Source: Pyropia yezoensis
Lineage: Eukaryota > Rhodophyta > Bangiophyceae > Bangiales > Bangiaceae
Reading direction: 5' to 3'
Length of the DNA: 64,000 nt
NCBI GenBank assembly: GCA_009829735.1
Contig: CM020619.1
Span: 9,228,375 to 9,292,374 of the forward strand
This document shows, in pieces, positions 39,324-50,352 of the stretch (its first letter is position 1; the number at the start of each line of letters is the position of its first letter). The notes beneath the pieces were generated by a model. It saw only the letters and a list, made by a program, of their open reading frames with translations. It searched no databases and had not been told where the DNA came from. A program made the position numbers and the translations under genes.

Positions 39324-41003
39324 CTACGCAGCCCCGTCACCATCTGGTGCCCCGTCCCCCCCCGGTGCCCTGCCGCGCCCCGCCGCCCCGCCGCGCCCCG
39401 CCGCCCCGCCTTCCCCCGGTATCACGCTCCCCCCCGGTGCCCCCCCCACCCCCGCATCCCCGCCCCCCCCCGCACTCCCGCCCTCTCCCGCTTCCTCAAG
39501 CCCCCTCGCAGCCTCTCCATCCGCGGCCGCTGCCCGGCCACCCGCCGACACCCCGCTCCCCCCCGTGGGTCGCATCACTTCTTCCCCACCGCCCGAAATC
39601 CACTCGCGCTGCATCGCGAGCATGTCCGCCACGGACACGTTGGCGGAGGCAAATTGCAGCATCCTCGCAGTGATGCTCTCGCTCGTCCTGCGACGCTGGT
39701 CCGCATCATTGTTGCGTTGCTGGAGGGCCGCCTCCTGCTCCCTCACGGCAACCATACGCTCCGCCAACGCCAGACGCCCGTCCTGGTACTGCTTTGTCCA
39801 GCGAGCCTGTTTGTGCATGGCCTCAAAGCGGTCGGTGCGGCCTGCCTCGGTGCTGGCCATGGCGTCTGCCACGCGATTGAGCACCGCCGCCTTTGCGCCC
39901 GCCGACGGCTGCTTGCTCTTCAGCGCGCCTCGGGGCACGACCCGGGGCAACCCAGCCAGTGCGGGCGACAGCTCGCGGGAGTTGGGCGGGGTGGCCGAGT
40001 TGCCCCTCAGCGGGGCACGCGCACCGCCGCTAGCTGACGCCGCTGCGCCGCCGGCCGCAGGGGATGCCAGCGGCGGCGACGGGGTCGTTTCTTCACCACT
40101 CAAAGGAGGGGAGGCGTCGTTACCACTCCGCGACTCCCCGTCGGCAATCATTCCCCCCCCGCAGGCTGGGGGGGCAGTGGGTGCGGGGGAGAGGGGGGGG
40201 GTTGAAAGACCAGATTCCAACACAATCTCGCGCTCGACCTCCGCGGTGGTTCCCCAAATGGAGTGCCCTTTGTCGTAGTCCTCAAATTCCGCTGCATCAG
40301 TGTCAAGCCAGAAGAAGCGCAATACTCAAAAGAAAAGCAGCAGCAGCAAAAAGCACGAACGGCCGTGTGTGAGATGTGGAAAGCTCTGACTCTCTTCATA
40401 ACAAAGATCACCATCTGCCGATGAAGGGAAAAGGGGGTGGCGATGTCAGGGCGACCAACGTCGGGCAACGCCATGCCACCAGGCTCTCGAGAGACAGTGC
40501 AAAACAGCAATCAATGACAATACATAGTATTAATACATACCTTTCTTATCATCTACGTCCTTCGTTGCCGCTCCGCGGTTGCGCAGCTTGGACACCTGCT
40601 CATGGATGGATCGCCACGCGCTGGAAACCTTCTTGATCTTGGCCATGACCTTAGGCCCCGTGAAAGCCTGTGAGGAGTTGGTTGTGTTCAGGATCTCCGC
40701 CCACCGTTTGTAGATAAGGCCCAGCTTCTTGTGCTTGCTCGCGCTCTTGAGCGCCGCGCGCCGCTCGCTAGAGTCGCTCAAAAAGTCCAAGAGCTGCGTC
40801 GTGGCAGCCGGTGTCCATCTCACCTTCTTGCCTGCCGATGAGGCCCCGTCGGCTCCTGCGAGGGCCGAGGGCGCCGGTCGCTTCCGCCCACGAGGATTGG
40901 CGCCACGCGGAGTGGAAGGCACGCCCAAGGACGAGTCCGCTTCCGCGGCCACGCTTCTCGGGAGAGGGGAGGGACGGACAACCGGGGTGGGCGGGGAAGG
41001 CAT
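39324..41003 (-). CDS. Myb/SANT-like DNA-binding protein (two exons)
   Basis: Exon 1 is 41003-40541 and exon 2 is 40291-39324, joined by a 249-bp intron with donor GTATGT and acceptor GATGCAG; the product has 476 residues. Residues 60-140 form a Myb/SANT-like domain (VRWTPAATTQLLDFLSDS, YKRWAEILNTT, KVMAKIKKVSSAWRSIHEQV), and the splice restores the typical continuation DDKKAEFEDYDKGHSIWG. A charged helical segment (about 265-330: ARWTKQYQDGRLALAERM and following) and a Gly-rich tail complete it. This architecture is that of the second protein of PIF/Harbinger transposons and of related plant and algal nuclear factors. No Harbinger nuclease ORF is in the window. An earlier ATG at 41279 is possible but would need another intron, as GTAAGT occurs just behind it. 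Confidence 0.75.
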
Positions 41004-41449
41004 GGCCACCGCCCTGGAGGGTGATGGTGCGGCGTGGGGGCCAGCGAAGGTGAGGCGGCTGGGGGTCCGTAGGTCAGTGCGGTGCGATGCGTGTGGGCAG
41101 TTGGGCGAGCCCTGCTGGACCTGCTCCAGGAACAACGAGCGTGGTCGTCGCGACGGCCGGATTTGTTGGCTTTTTCGGGCACCAAGCAACAAGGACTTTC
41201 CGCGAGTGGTCGCACATGGAATATACTTACTGAGGAAGATGTCACTGATGTTGCAGTTGTGTCGTCCAAGACCCAGCATACCTGACAACCCCCGTTCAGC
41301 GTACAATCAGAGCATATCGATCGTCGGAAGACCCAGGAGCCTGGTTCAGACCCAGAAACGGGTTCGAATTACCGAATCGGGCACTGCGCGGTTGGGGGGG
41401 GTCCTCTGGGACCCATGACGTTGGCATGTGCACTGCCGCGCGTGTGCGC
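41004..41449. other. 5' gap of the Myb/SANT-like gene
   Basis: Probable promoter and 5' UTR of the minus-strand gene. It contains an ATG at 41277-41279 in the same frame followed by a donor-like GTAAGT (minus strand), so an extra 5' exon is conceivable. Confidence 0.35.
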
Positions 41450-42097
41450 TGCGCAGCACTGCTTTTCCCCTGTCAAGATACAAGCCCGATTTTGGCCAGA
41501 TCTCTTGCTTCGTTGTGCAAATTCTTGCCCTGCTCGAGCACGAAAATGAACGGCTCGAGCAGAATTTTGCTTTTCCGATCGAGGGGATGGGCTGAGGCCA
41601 AAGAATCTCCCCCAGGATGACCGACACGACGGCCGCTGTCGGTGTTTTGTCAACCAATGACAACGGCGGTGGCGCTGCTGTTTGCTGGACGGAGCGTTCC
41701 ATTGCTCAGAATTCACGTTGTAGATGTTGAGCAAGGCGGAGAAATGTTTTTGTGCAGACCCTCGAAAGCTGTCGTCGCGCTGGTTTTTGCTTAACCAGTG
41801 CGAAAGATTGCGCGGTTTTTAAACGCATTTGTATAAACATTGCTCCCAAGCGTAGCGATGGTCGGTCGCTTCTTTGCGCTTCACGAGAGTGCTCTCCTGC
41901 CCCGAGCGCTTCCGGTCATACCTAGGGAGGTGGCGACTACCAATCGCCCGAGCTGTTATAGGCAGAAAGCAAGAAGCGGGGGTAAAAGCGGTGTCTGATG
42001 CCTTGAGGGGGGGACGATGCAGATTTTATGCAGGTTTTTGCTCGAGAATTTCCCAAAAAAGCAAGAAAATTTTGACAGGCGACAAGCAGTGCTGCGC
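41450..42097. repeat. Inverted repeat pair spanning 648 bp
   Basis: GCGCAGCACTGCTTTTCCCC at 41451 on and the inverse complement of GCGCAGCACTGCTTGTCGCC ending at 42097 match at 24 of 26 positions, both followed inward by TGTCAA. The interior is lower in GC and has no supported ORF. It could be a small DNA element, but I found no target-site duplication. Confidence 0.65.
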
Positions 42098-42117
42098 TGG
42101 GCTGCAGGACCGGCTGG

Positions 42118-42555
42118 TCACCCCTCAGATGCGGGCTGCTCGCCCGCGCGGGATGTGCATCCGCAAAAGGCGGTTCCACGTGGGCAGTCTGCCGGTGGTG
42201 TGATGATGATGACGGCCGCCCAGTCAATGCCGCGGAGGACATCCAGCTCCCCGCCCTCCACGTCCAGGCTCATCCAGTCCCCCCGCGAGAGGCGCGCGTG
42301 CGACAGCACGTCCGCGGCGGTCGTGCAGTCGAGGTGACGCCGGGGCGCCACGGCCACCCGCCACGCCGCCTCGCCGTCGGTGTTCTTGTTGGTGGCGGCA
42401 ATGCCGCTGAGGTCCATCGCCTCGATAACCGTGACGCCCTTGGCCTCATTGGCGAGGCAAAAGGGGACCAGCTCGCACCGCCGCCGCCGCGCGTAGATGC
42501 CCGCGTGGTAGCGGACCAGTGGCTCCACGCACACGCCCGTCCAGCCCAGGCACGC
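42118..42555 (-). pseudogene. Exon fragment of an FkbM-family methyltransferase
   Basis: An acceptor (CATACAG, preceded by a C run) opens an exon at 42555 that reads ACLGWTGVCVEPLVRYHAGI, then MDLSGIAATN and GDWMSLDVEGGELDVLRGID, the core motifs of FkbM-type SAM-dependent methyltransferases. The exon that should carry the SAM-binding start (an ExGxxDG-like motif and a SNT segment) was not found upstream on this strand. Downstream of RGIDWAAV the family resemblance stops and the frame runs to a stop. So only the middle of the domain is here. It is either part of a gene with exons I missed or a captured or decayed fragment. Confidence 0.6.
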
Positions 42556-42781
42556 CTGTATGGGGAAGGGGAGCGGGGTTTGGTGCGAGGGGGGGGGGGG
42601 GGGGACGTTCAAGGGGCAGGAAGTGTGCCAGCCGAGCCACCAGACGAGAAGTAAAAGACGACAGAGCGAGAGCCTGGCAACACCCTGACATCGCAGACAG
42701 CATGTCAGTGCTCGCATTCCACTCCAGACGCATGGCGCGCGCCACTGCCACTCCCCACAGCCCCTCGCCAATGCTCCCTGC

Positions 42782-43226
42782 TCATGCCGCCAGGTCAGAC
42801 GGGCAGTGGCGCTTTGCGGCACACAACCACGCTGCCCACAGCCCAACCGCCGTCGTCCGCAACCAGGCGCGCCACGCGCGCCACCTCCCGAAATCGCCTA
42901 CAGGCGGTCCCCTCCGCCCCCCTCCGCCCCTCCCGAAAGCGCCGGCGCGGGCGCTGGGGGCGCTGGGGGCGGGGCCATCGGCGACGGCCTGCCGGCGACC
43001 CCCCCATCCGCCGCCCCCCCCCCCCCCACCCCCCTCGACCGCCTCATAGTCGAGACAAAACAGCAGCCGCGCGTTCTTCTTTATAAACCGCGCGATATCA
43101 TTCACGCGCTCGGCAATGGCACGGAGGACGGTGGGCTCCACCTCCTCCGCGGCGAGCAGGTCGGGCAGCTTGACCAGCAGCCGCAGCAGGTGCTCCGCGC
43201 CATACACCTTGGACGGGCCGACGTGG
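42782..43226 (-). pseudogene. Exon fragment with the C-terminal part of an MRG (MRG15/EAF3) domain
   Basis: From a possible acceptor (GGCGGCAG) at 43227-43228 the frame reads KVYGAEHLLRLLVKLPDLLA, then VLRAIAERVNDIARFIKKNA and RLLFCLDYEAVE, the final helices of the MRG domain of chromatin proteins MRG15, Eaf3 and Alp13. These proteins bind partners in histone acetyltransferase and deacetylase complexes. After YEAV the frame becomes a Gly run and compositional sequence up to the stop. The first half of the MRG domain and the chromodomain were not found on the minus strand up to 46 kb. It sits 230 bp upstream of the FkbM fragment on the same strand. Confidence 0.6.
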
Positions 43227-46200
43227 CTGCCGCCGCGGCCGCCCGCCGCCATCGGCCACCGGCTTTACCTCCCCCCCCCCGCGTGGCCGGCGCACCCCAC
43301 TCTTGCCTTTGCTTCTACCTCAATTTTTTTTTTTCATTGCGCTCTGGCAGTGTCGCGTGCCCACCCACACGGGTCTGCACGCGCAGGCGTACGAGCGGCT
43401 GGGGTACATGCGCCCACGCCTGCGCAACGACCCCCGCGCGTCCTCGGTCGAGTCCATCGCCGGCGCCCTCACCCCGCCCGCAACAGAAACAGGCCGTCCC
43501 AGCTGGTCCTACGGCCTCCCCTGGCTCACCCGCATGGTTGCGGTTCGGCTCAGAGGGCGTGGACGCTGAGCGGCGGGCGCGGCGTGGACGACGAGCGGCG
43601 GAAGCGGCGGGGACTCCGCGTCGGCCATCGTGGCAAACCACAGAAACTGCTCGCACGTCCTCGCAGGTTGCGAGCACGCGAGCACGGCGAGCGCCTTGTC
43701 TTGCGGCCGCGACGGTGGCCGCCACGCGCAGGCGCACGGCGTGTGCGCTCTCACATGAATCGCTTGAAGACGCGAGCGTCTCTCCCGTTGCACGACTCGG
43801 ACGCAGCAAGGGCCACTGTGCTTGCAAAGCATGTTCCCAAGTCGTCGAGGACGTCGAGCGAGAGGCGGGTTGATCCCCGCCCGTGGGGTCAACGACGTGG
43901 CCGCCTGGCTGGGATCTGTCCACAGCTTGGCTGGAATGGACGCGACTCGTGCCTCACTTTGGTTTGATCGTATCTATTTAGCTGGCGCGCAGCCACGCCC
44001 ACAAACAAGAACCCTGGTCCCCAAACCAGCCATATCGTGAGGAGGCCACTGCCTTTACTTTCTATCTGCCTGGACCCCCCGACCGCCATAGCCTGTTCGT
44101 CCGTTGACCCAGATACTTCGTACTTCGTGGGCCACCATGTGGGCGGGAGATGGGTCGGTGGAGGTAGCTGGCTGCTGCCCTCCACGGAACCACGGAATGG
44201 GCTCTCCTGGCCACAAGAAAAGTGGGATTGCCCTCGTTTAGCGTTCCTTCCAAACGTCGCGGCCGAGGTGCTCGCTCCCACGTGCTGCAGTGGCAGTCTC
44301 TTGGCGCCTCTCGCTCGACCAGCAAAGCCAGAGGGGGGCCGGCCCCCTGCCCCCCCGTGCGGGGTGCCAGGCGTTTTCCCTGCCTGGCGAGGGCCGGAGC
44401 ACCTGATCAACGCCCCCCCCCGTAGATATTTAGTCAATCTATTCATCACCCCCCGTCCGCCTCTGCCAGAGGTTAGATATCACCCCCCCGCGATCATCAC
44501 CCCCGACAGTGGAACCAACTGGGGGGGGGGGGGCGAGAGAGCTTGCGATCGAGCCCCCCCGCCGAACCGCGTAAAATCGGCATTCGGCGGCTTGAGCGAC
44601 TGCGTCGCCCACCTACATACATAGATAGCCATTGTATGGGATATTTCCTTTTTGGTCACTCCAAATATTTGTTGCAATGCGTTAACGCATTAAATAATTT
44701 TAGTTTTAATTTCGACGCGCCAACGAGTGCCTAACTCATACATAGCCCCCCCTTCCACAGTCCATCGGCCCCGCCATCCATATCACATGGCAGAGGCCGG
44801 CCTGGCCGGCCACTGCGGGAGATTCTTCTCGACGGTGATTGGGCGGTGGCGTCGCCAGTGGTGGGCGGCTGTGGCTGCCCGCTGGGGGTCAACCCGCCGC
44901 CCACCTGGTCGTGCCGTCGCGGTCGGCCACTGGCACCTGCGCGGGGCCCGCCGCCCTCTCGTGGTTGCCCACGACAGCTTGGAGGGCGGGACATTTTCCG
45001 CCGTGGCGAGGTGTGGCCTGCCAGGCGGGTTGGCCGCGGGCAGGTTTATGGGGTTTTTCCTTTTTTCCGGCTCTCTTTGTAAGCGGTGAGCGGCCCCCCT
45101 TGAGACAGTCACCGCGCGGCTGTGGGCGCCTGCGATCGCGTCCACCAGACGAGAGGAGGGGGGAGGGTGTGGGAGGAGACTCGGAGTCCCCCTGCCACCA
45201 CCGCCACTCCCGCCGCCACCGCCGCCGCGGCCGCCGCCGCGCCACCGCCGCCGCCGCCGCCGCCGCCGACGCTGCTTGCTGAGCTACCGAGTGGGCTCCC
45301 CCTGCCGCGTCGGCCGCCTGCCGTGGGTCTAGGCGCCGCGGCAGACCAAAATTTGCCCCACCCCCACCCCTACCGCACCGGCAGCCCCCCGCACGCGCGT
45401 GCCGACCCGGTCAGGGTGGCGACCGGGAGGGGGGGGGGGTGGTGGGGGCGTGGCGGTGGCGGCCCTGGCGTAGCGTCCTGTGGCCGGCACACCCGCCGCG
45501 CCGCCCACACGGTGGGCACACGTCCCCCCCACCCGCGCACGCACCGGGTGCGAGACGGGGCCGTGGCTGGCACGCGGGGGCGGCGCTGCGGCTAGTGCGT
45601 CGGGCGCGCAGACCGCCTCGGCAGCGGCTGTGACGGCGGCGGCGGCGGCGGTGGCGGCGGGGGCGGCGACTGCGCGGGGGGGGGGGTGGGGGGAGGGGGG
45701 GTTGGTTGCGGCGGTAGCAGCTGTGGTGGTGTGGAAGGGCGCGCGCGCACCCGTGCAGGCTGCGGTTCCGTTGCCGGGGGGGGGGCGCGCGGGGTTGGGG
45801 GTAGGGTGGGGGTGGGAGGGGCTGTACCTCCCACGGTGTGGGGGCGGGGAGCGTGTGCGCCGTACCGCTCGGCCTGACGCTCCCGGCGCGTCTGACGCGC
45901 CGTTTTGGCGTGGCCGCGGGCGTGGCGCGGGCGGGAGGAGGCGCGACAGAGATACCTCCGCCGGCTCCGCGACAAAGATACCTCCGCCGGCCCCGCCCCC
46001 GCGGCCGTCGCGGCCGTCGCGGGCGCTCCTCGTCCCGTCCCCGAGAGGCCAACGTGGCCCGCTGGCGGTGGTCGCGCGCTCCACGCTGTCGTGGCGAGCG
46101 GCGTGGGCCCACAGTGAGCTGTGGGACGTGCGCCTGCCGCAGCCGTGCTGGTGGGCGAGCCACGCGGCGGGGCTCTCCGGCGCGCCCCCCCTCTTCGCCC

Positions 46201-46315
46201 CCCCTCTCTCTCCCTGCTTCCTTTTCGGGTCTTGGAGCCGCCACCTTTCCCCCCCCGGTCTGCTCTCTGTATTGACGGCCGGCCTGGGCAAGTGTGGCCG
46301 CCGCTGTGCGCGCAT
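43227..46315. other. Gap of 3.1 kb, no supported gene
   Basis: A T-rich tract followed by GGCAG at 43322-43350 looks like a plus-strand acceptor; the frame after it (43350-43569) reads HTGLHAQAYERLGYMRPRLR and could be an exon, but I cannot attach it to a gene. An A/T-rich patch lies at 44630-44720 and a G run at 44521-44532. The last kilobase upstream of 46316 is G/C simple sequence and probably promoter. Confidence 0.35.
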
Positions 46316-48586
46316 ATGGTCCCCCCCCCCGCCCTGTTTGCCGTCGCCGCTCCCGTCGCTGTCCCGTCGCGCCGGTCTGGCGTGAAGCCCGTGGGTGCCG
46401 CCGCCGCGTCTGCCCCTTCAACGGCGTGGCGCGTGCCCGCGTCCTCCCCCTGCTCCTCGTCGACGCCGTCGTCACCAGCCCGCGGGGATCCGCCGCCGGT
46501 CATGCCGTCGCCCCGGCCTTCCGTGTCGGCGGCTGCGCCACCGTTTGCGCCGTCTGCCGCCGTGGCGACGGGAGGCGGGGTAGGCGATGCATCGGCCGCG
46601 GCGGCAGCGGCGGCGGCGGCGGCAGCAGCGGCAGCGGCGACCACGGGGAGCGCGCCGCCGCCTTCGCTGCCCGCCAGCACGTGGGCCCCGGCCCTAGCTG
46701 TGGGCAGTGGCGCCGGCGCCGGCGGTCACCTCTCGTTTCGAGCGTGGAAGTGCCACTGTGCTCCGCCGCCCCCGCCTCCGCCGCCACCACCGCCACCTCC
46801 GTCCTCGTCGGGGGTGGCGGCAGCGGCGGCAGCAGCTGCAGCAGCAACAGCGGCAGCGGCGGCGGCCGTGTCTGGGTCAGGGAACGTCCCAGCGGGTGGA
46901 CGCCGGGCGGGGTCACCGTTTGGCGCTCCTACGCCGCCACCTCGGGATGAGGCGGCATCGCGGGAGGCGGTCGTACAGGCTTTTCTTGACGCAGACTTGC
47001 CGGGAGGGGCGAAGGGCCGCGGCCTTGGAGGGCAGGGGGGAGCGTCGAGTGCTTCGGATGGGGTCCTGGTCGCCCTGCGCTTGGAGACGGCTGAGCGCAG
47101 TTTTGGTGGGGAGGGGGGCGGCGGTGCTGCTGTCCCTGCCTCGAGCTGGGGCTTGAGAAGGGGGCGTGCTGCTGGCATGGGCGGTGGCGTTGCCAACCGC
47201 GGTGGCTCTCCGTTGGGCGTCAGTGCGATGGCGGCCACCGCTTCGGCGGCGCTGGACGCGTTGCTCCCCTTCCTTTCCACCTCTGATGCGGTGGCATTGA
47301 TGACAGGGCTGGACGGGGAGGGCGAGGCTGCGCGGTTGTCCCGTATCTTTCGTGCCGCCATGGCGATGGGGCCTGGCGCGATGCCTGGCAGCAGCGGCAG
47401 TAGCAGTGGCGGCAGTGCGGGGGTGGTTGGTGGGGCTACGTCCATCGCACCGTCAGCATCGGTGGGTTCTCCCTCGACTGAGCGGCTGAGTGCGGCCCCT
47501 CGTGGGGGACGTTCCGCAGCGGCCGTAGGCCGCAACTGGGGCCGGCTGCCGTCGCTGACGGCAACAGCGGGGGTGCCCAACGGCACATCGTTTGATGGGG
47601 CGGCACCAAAGCGGCGGAGGCCGCCGCAGGCGCCCACTCACACCAGTCAAGAGGTTCTGGCTTTGGCGGCGGCTGCTGCGCCACCGCCACCGTCATCATC
47701 GACAGCTGCGGTGTCCTACTCCATGCCGGACATGGCGGGCTCGGCTGGTCCTCGCCTGTGGGCGGCGCCGGGATCGTCCAACTGGGATGGATCGCGGGCC
47801 TCGTGGCCGACCCTCTCCGACTCGATCAACTGCGCCGGCGACGGCGGTGTGCATGGCCTCCTGCCTTCGTTCCACGGGCTGTCCGTTCCTGTGCGGTCTC
47901 CTGTCGGCACGTCCCCGGCGTCGAGCGAAGAGACTGCTGAGGGGATGTTCACCAGCAGCTTGACAGCGCCGGGCATGCCGGCCGCGACCTCTGGCGCTCC
48001 GTGGGTGACTGAACCAGCCGCCCGATCCGCCCGCGGCGTGTCCTGGAGCTACGAGGAGGGTGGCGACACCCTGTCCATGCCGGTGGGCCGCTCCGGCCCA
48101 GCGTCGCAGGTCGTGGACAAGCTTGGCGGCGCGGTGGTGCGTGAGGGTGCTGGCGGCCGCGGGGGCGGAACGTTTTCCTCGCCCGGCACTGCTGCTCCGT
48201 TGTTGTCATCGTCGCTATCATGGGCGGGGGGTGACGCGGTTACATGCGCGGTGCCCCGCACTTCTTGGGCCATGTCGTCGTGGGGAGAGGAACCCCCGCA
48301 GGAGGCCCGGGCTACTTCGTCGTCGACGATGGCAGCGGTGGCGACGTCAGCGTTGGACTTTTTGACGACTGCGTCGGCGTCTGCATCGGGGTCTGCTGCG
48401 CCCGAGGTGGCCACGTCAGTGTCGTCGCCGTCTTTGGCAAACAATATTGACCGCCCGGGGCCTTGGGAGCATAAGGATGGGGGTCGCGTCACTTCGAATG
48501 GGGCAGTGGGTGGCACGTTCGGCGATGCAGGGTGGCAGCAGCCGTGGCGTTCGTTCGCAGGCCCGTCGGCCGGCGCGGAATGGTGA
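46316..48586 (+). CDS. Low-complexity Ser/Ala/Pro-rich protein, possible nuclear regulator
   Basis: From the ATG at 46316 the frame gives 756 residues; it is open upstream to 46121 but only with a GTG. Early tracts are Ala(14), Pro(13) and Ala(10-plus). Less biased parts include DEAASREAVVQAFLDADLPG, AALDALLPFLSTSDAVALMT and EAARLSRIFRAAMAMG, which may be short helices, and a classical nuclear-localisation-type cluster (PKRRRPPQ) near residue 431. The second half is Ser/Gly/Trp-containing (WGRLPS, SWSYEEGGD, WAMSSWGEE), typical of disordered regulators. No domain is recognised. A transcriptional or RNA-related role is only suggested by composition. Confidence 0.65.
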   Translation: MVPPPALFAVAAPVAVPSRRSGVKPVGAAAASAPSTAWRVPASSPCSSSTPSSPARGDPPPVMPSPRPSVSAAAPPFAPSAAVATGGGVGDASAAAAAAAAAAAAAAATTGSAPPPSLPASTWAPALAVGSGAGAGGHLSFRAWKCHCAPPPPPPPPPPPPPSSSGVAAAAAAAAAATAAAAAAVSGSGNVPAGGRRAGSPFGAPTPPPRDEAASREAVVQAFLDADLPGGAKGRGLGGQGGASSASDGVLVALRLETAERSFGGEGGGGAAVPASSWGLRRGRAAGMGGGVANRGGSPLGVSAMAATASAALDALLPFLSTSDAVALMTGLDGEGEAARLSRIFRAAMAMGPGAMPGSSGSSSGGSAGVVGGATSIAPSASVGSPSTERLSAAPRGGRSAAAVGRNWGRLPSLTATAGVPNGTSFDGAAPKRRRPPQAPTHTSQEVLALAAAAAPPPPSSSTAAVSYSMPDMAGSAGPRLWAAPGSSNWDGSRASWPTLSDSINCAGDGGVHGLLPSFHGLSVPVRSPVGTSPASSEETAEGMFTSSLTAPGMPAATSGAPWVTEPAARSARGVSWSYEEGGDTLSMPVGRSGPASQVVDKLGGAVVREGAGGRGGGTFSSPGTAAPLLSSSLSWAGGDAVTCAVPRTSWAMSSWGEEPPQEARATSSSTMAAVATSALDFLTTASASASGSAAPEVATSVSSPSLANNIDRPGPWEHKDGGRVTSNGAVGGTFGDAGWQQPWRSFAGPSAGAEW

Positions 48587-49404
48587 AGGACGGGGTGGGT
48601 CGGATGTTGTCGAGCTGAAGAGGGCACTTGCGGTGGACCGGGTGCTGTGTTTTTAGATGCTTGGGTTTGAGGTGGGTGCGGCATGGGTGTGGCTTGTGTC
48701 TGTTGTGGGCGTTTGGGATGTGCGTTTGTCTTTTGGGGGCATTGGTTGCAGTTCACTGGCGCATGGACATGCGCGTATGAGTGGCACGGCTTTGGGCTAC
48801 CGTTGTGGACGACGGGGTCGTTTTTTTGATGGCGCGTACTGTCATAGGTGGTCGATGGATGGTGTATACGTTGTTGCATTTTGTCTGTAGAGGACATGTG
48901 GGGAAGCGTGCTTGCTGTGCTGCGTTTGATTTGTTGGTTGTGGTATGGCGCGGCCTTTTGTACTGCGCGACGTACGCGTGGGCTCTTGTGGGTTTTTTTT
49001 ATGTCCTGTATATCTGTGTCCACCCTCTGCTGGCACTGCGCGGGGTTGGTCGTTCGCTTGAACTGATGCATTCACGGGTGCGGTGACGGAAGTGGTGCAG
49101 ATTCTATTGCTTCCACAGCGACTCGTACCGTAGCGGACAAGGTGTGGGTACGTGCTCTTCCTTTATCCTCTTGAGGCCTGTCTGTCTGTTGAGTGACGCC
49201 ACTGGTCCACGCGCTGGCCCGAAAACGCACAGCTTCGGCGAAACGGAGAGCAACCGGATGATAAAGAGCAGCTGAACACGAGGGTTCATCAGAAGAAGGG
49301 AGAAGACAGCTTTCGTCAACAATACATACCAAGCAAGCCGCCTCGCACACGCACCACACAACTCGTTCAACACCTCGATACCCCACCCCGTGGCGCCAAC
49401 GCCG
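48587..49404. other. Convergent 3' gap
   Basis: The 818 bp between two convergent genes are T/G-rich on the plus strand (for example GTGTGGCTTGTGTCTGTTGTG) and hold both 3' UTRs. No gene is supported. Confidence 0.45.
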
Positions 49405-50352
49405 TCACCACAAGTCCGTCTTCCTCATAATGGCCACAAACTCGTTCTTATTCACGGCTCCATCGCCATCGACGTCGGCTTCTGAGATCATTTCAGACAG
49501 CTCCTTCTCGGTCATGGACTCGCCCAACGACTCGGCCACCCGCTTCAGGTCGGCCAGCGTAATCCGGCCGGTGCCGCCTGAGTCAAATAATTCAAACGCC
49601 TTGAGCATCTCGTCTTGGACGTCCTTTTCATTGATGCGCGCACCCATCAGGGCGGTAAACTCCTCCAGGTTGATGCGGCCGTCACCGCGGGCGTCCACCG
49701 ATGCAATCATCTTCTTCAGCTCGTCCTTGTGTGGTTCAAACCCCAGTGCCCGCATCGCTGTCTTCAGCTCCTTTCCCTCAATCGTACCCGAGCCATCCGC
49801 GTCGAATCTGTCCCCCAAGAGGGGCAACGCAGAACAAAAAAAGATCTCACACATGGCACAAGAAGCGAACAGCAACACAGGCAGCGACATGGCTCCCAAG
49901 ACGCTCCAGAACTTCATAGAAATGACGTCAGAGTCAAGACAGCTTCACAGAAAGGCGTCGGCATCCCCCATTGTTGACACGCTCTGGCACAGCCGCCACG
50001 TCGCATGGAACGTGATGCATGGTCACTGCGCACAATGACCATGCATTCCTCGCTGCACATCACCACACCATCGCATCCGTGAGAGCCCGTCGAGCACAAG
50101 ACAAAAAACAGCGCTGGTAGAGCCCACGCAGCACGAAAACAATAGCCAACCCGTCCAGCCAGCCGCAGATTCCACCAGACCACACCAACAGGCGCGGCGC
50201 CAGCTGCCAGAGAAGCAGCTGGCGTCGCGGCAGAGAAGCAAAAAAGCAACTACGGGGAACGTACAGGTCAAACGCCTCTCGAATTTCGTCTCGCTGCTCG
50301 TCGGTCAGGACTGTCCGCCTTAGCGCCGGGCGGCCCGCCGCTTCGCCGCCAT
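49405..50352 (-). CDS. Centrin (EF-hand, two exons, 5' end uncertain)
   Basis: Exon 2 (49807-49405) and exon 1 (ending at 50265) are joined by a 457-bp intron with donor GTACGT and acceptor GGGACAG. The junction restores [20 protein letters not shown]. Four EF-hands follow in order: [36 protein letters not shown] and [12 protein letters not shown]. The C-terminus [12 protein letters not shown] is that of centrin, not calmodulin. Loops 1 and 4 have the best calcium ligands; loop 3 has Gly at position 3 and Asp at position 12. Centrins act at microtubule-organising centres, and also in nucleotide-excision repair and mRNA export. The frame entering [13 protein letters not shown] has no ATG. An ATG at 50352 reads [10 protein letters not shown], like a centrin N-terminus, but is in another frame, so a one-base shift or a missing 5' exon must be assumed. 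Confidence 0.88.

Noticed and set aside
39142..40278. 378-codon plus-strand frame over the Myb/SANT-like exon 2
   Set aside because: Pro/Ser simple sequence; the minus strand continues a recognised domain through a good splice site.
41361..41373. GGTTCGAATTACC, a tRNA B-box-like sequence
   Set aside because: No A box, no T-stem pairing and no acceptor stem upstream; not a tRNA.
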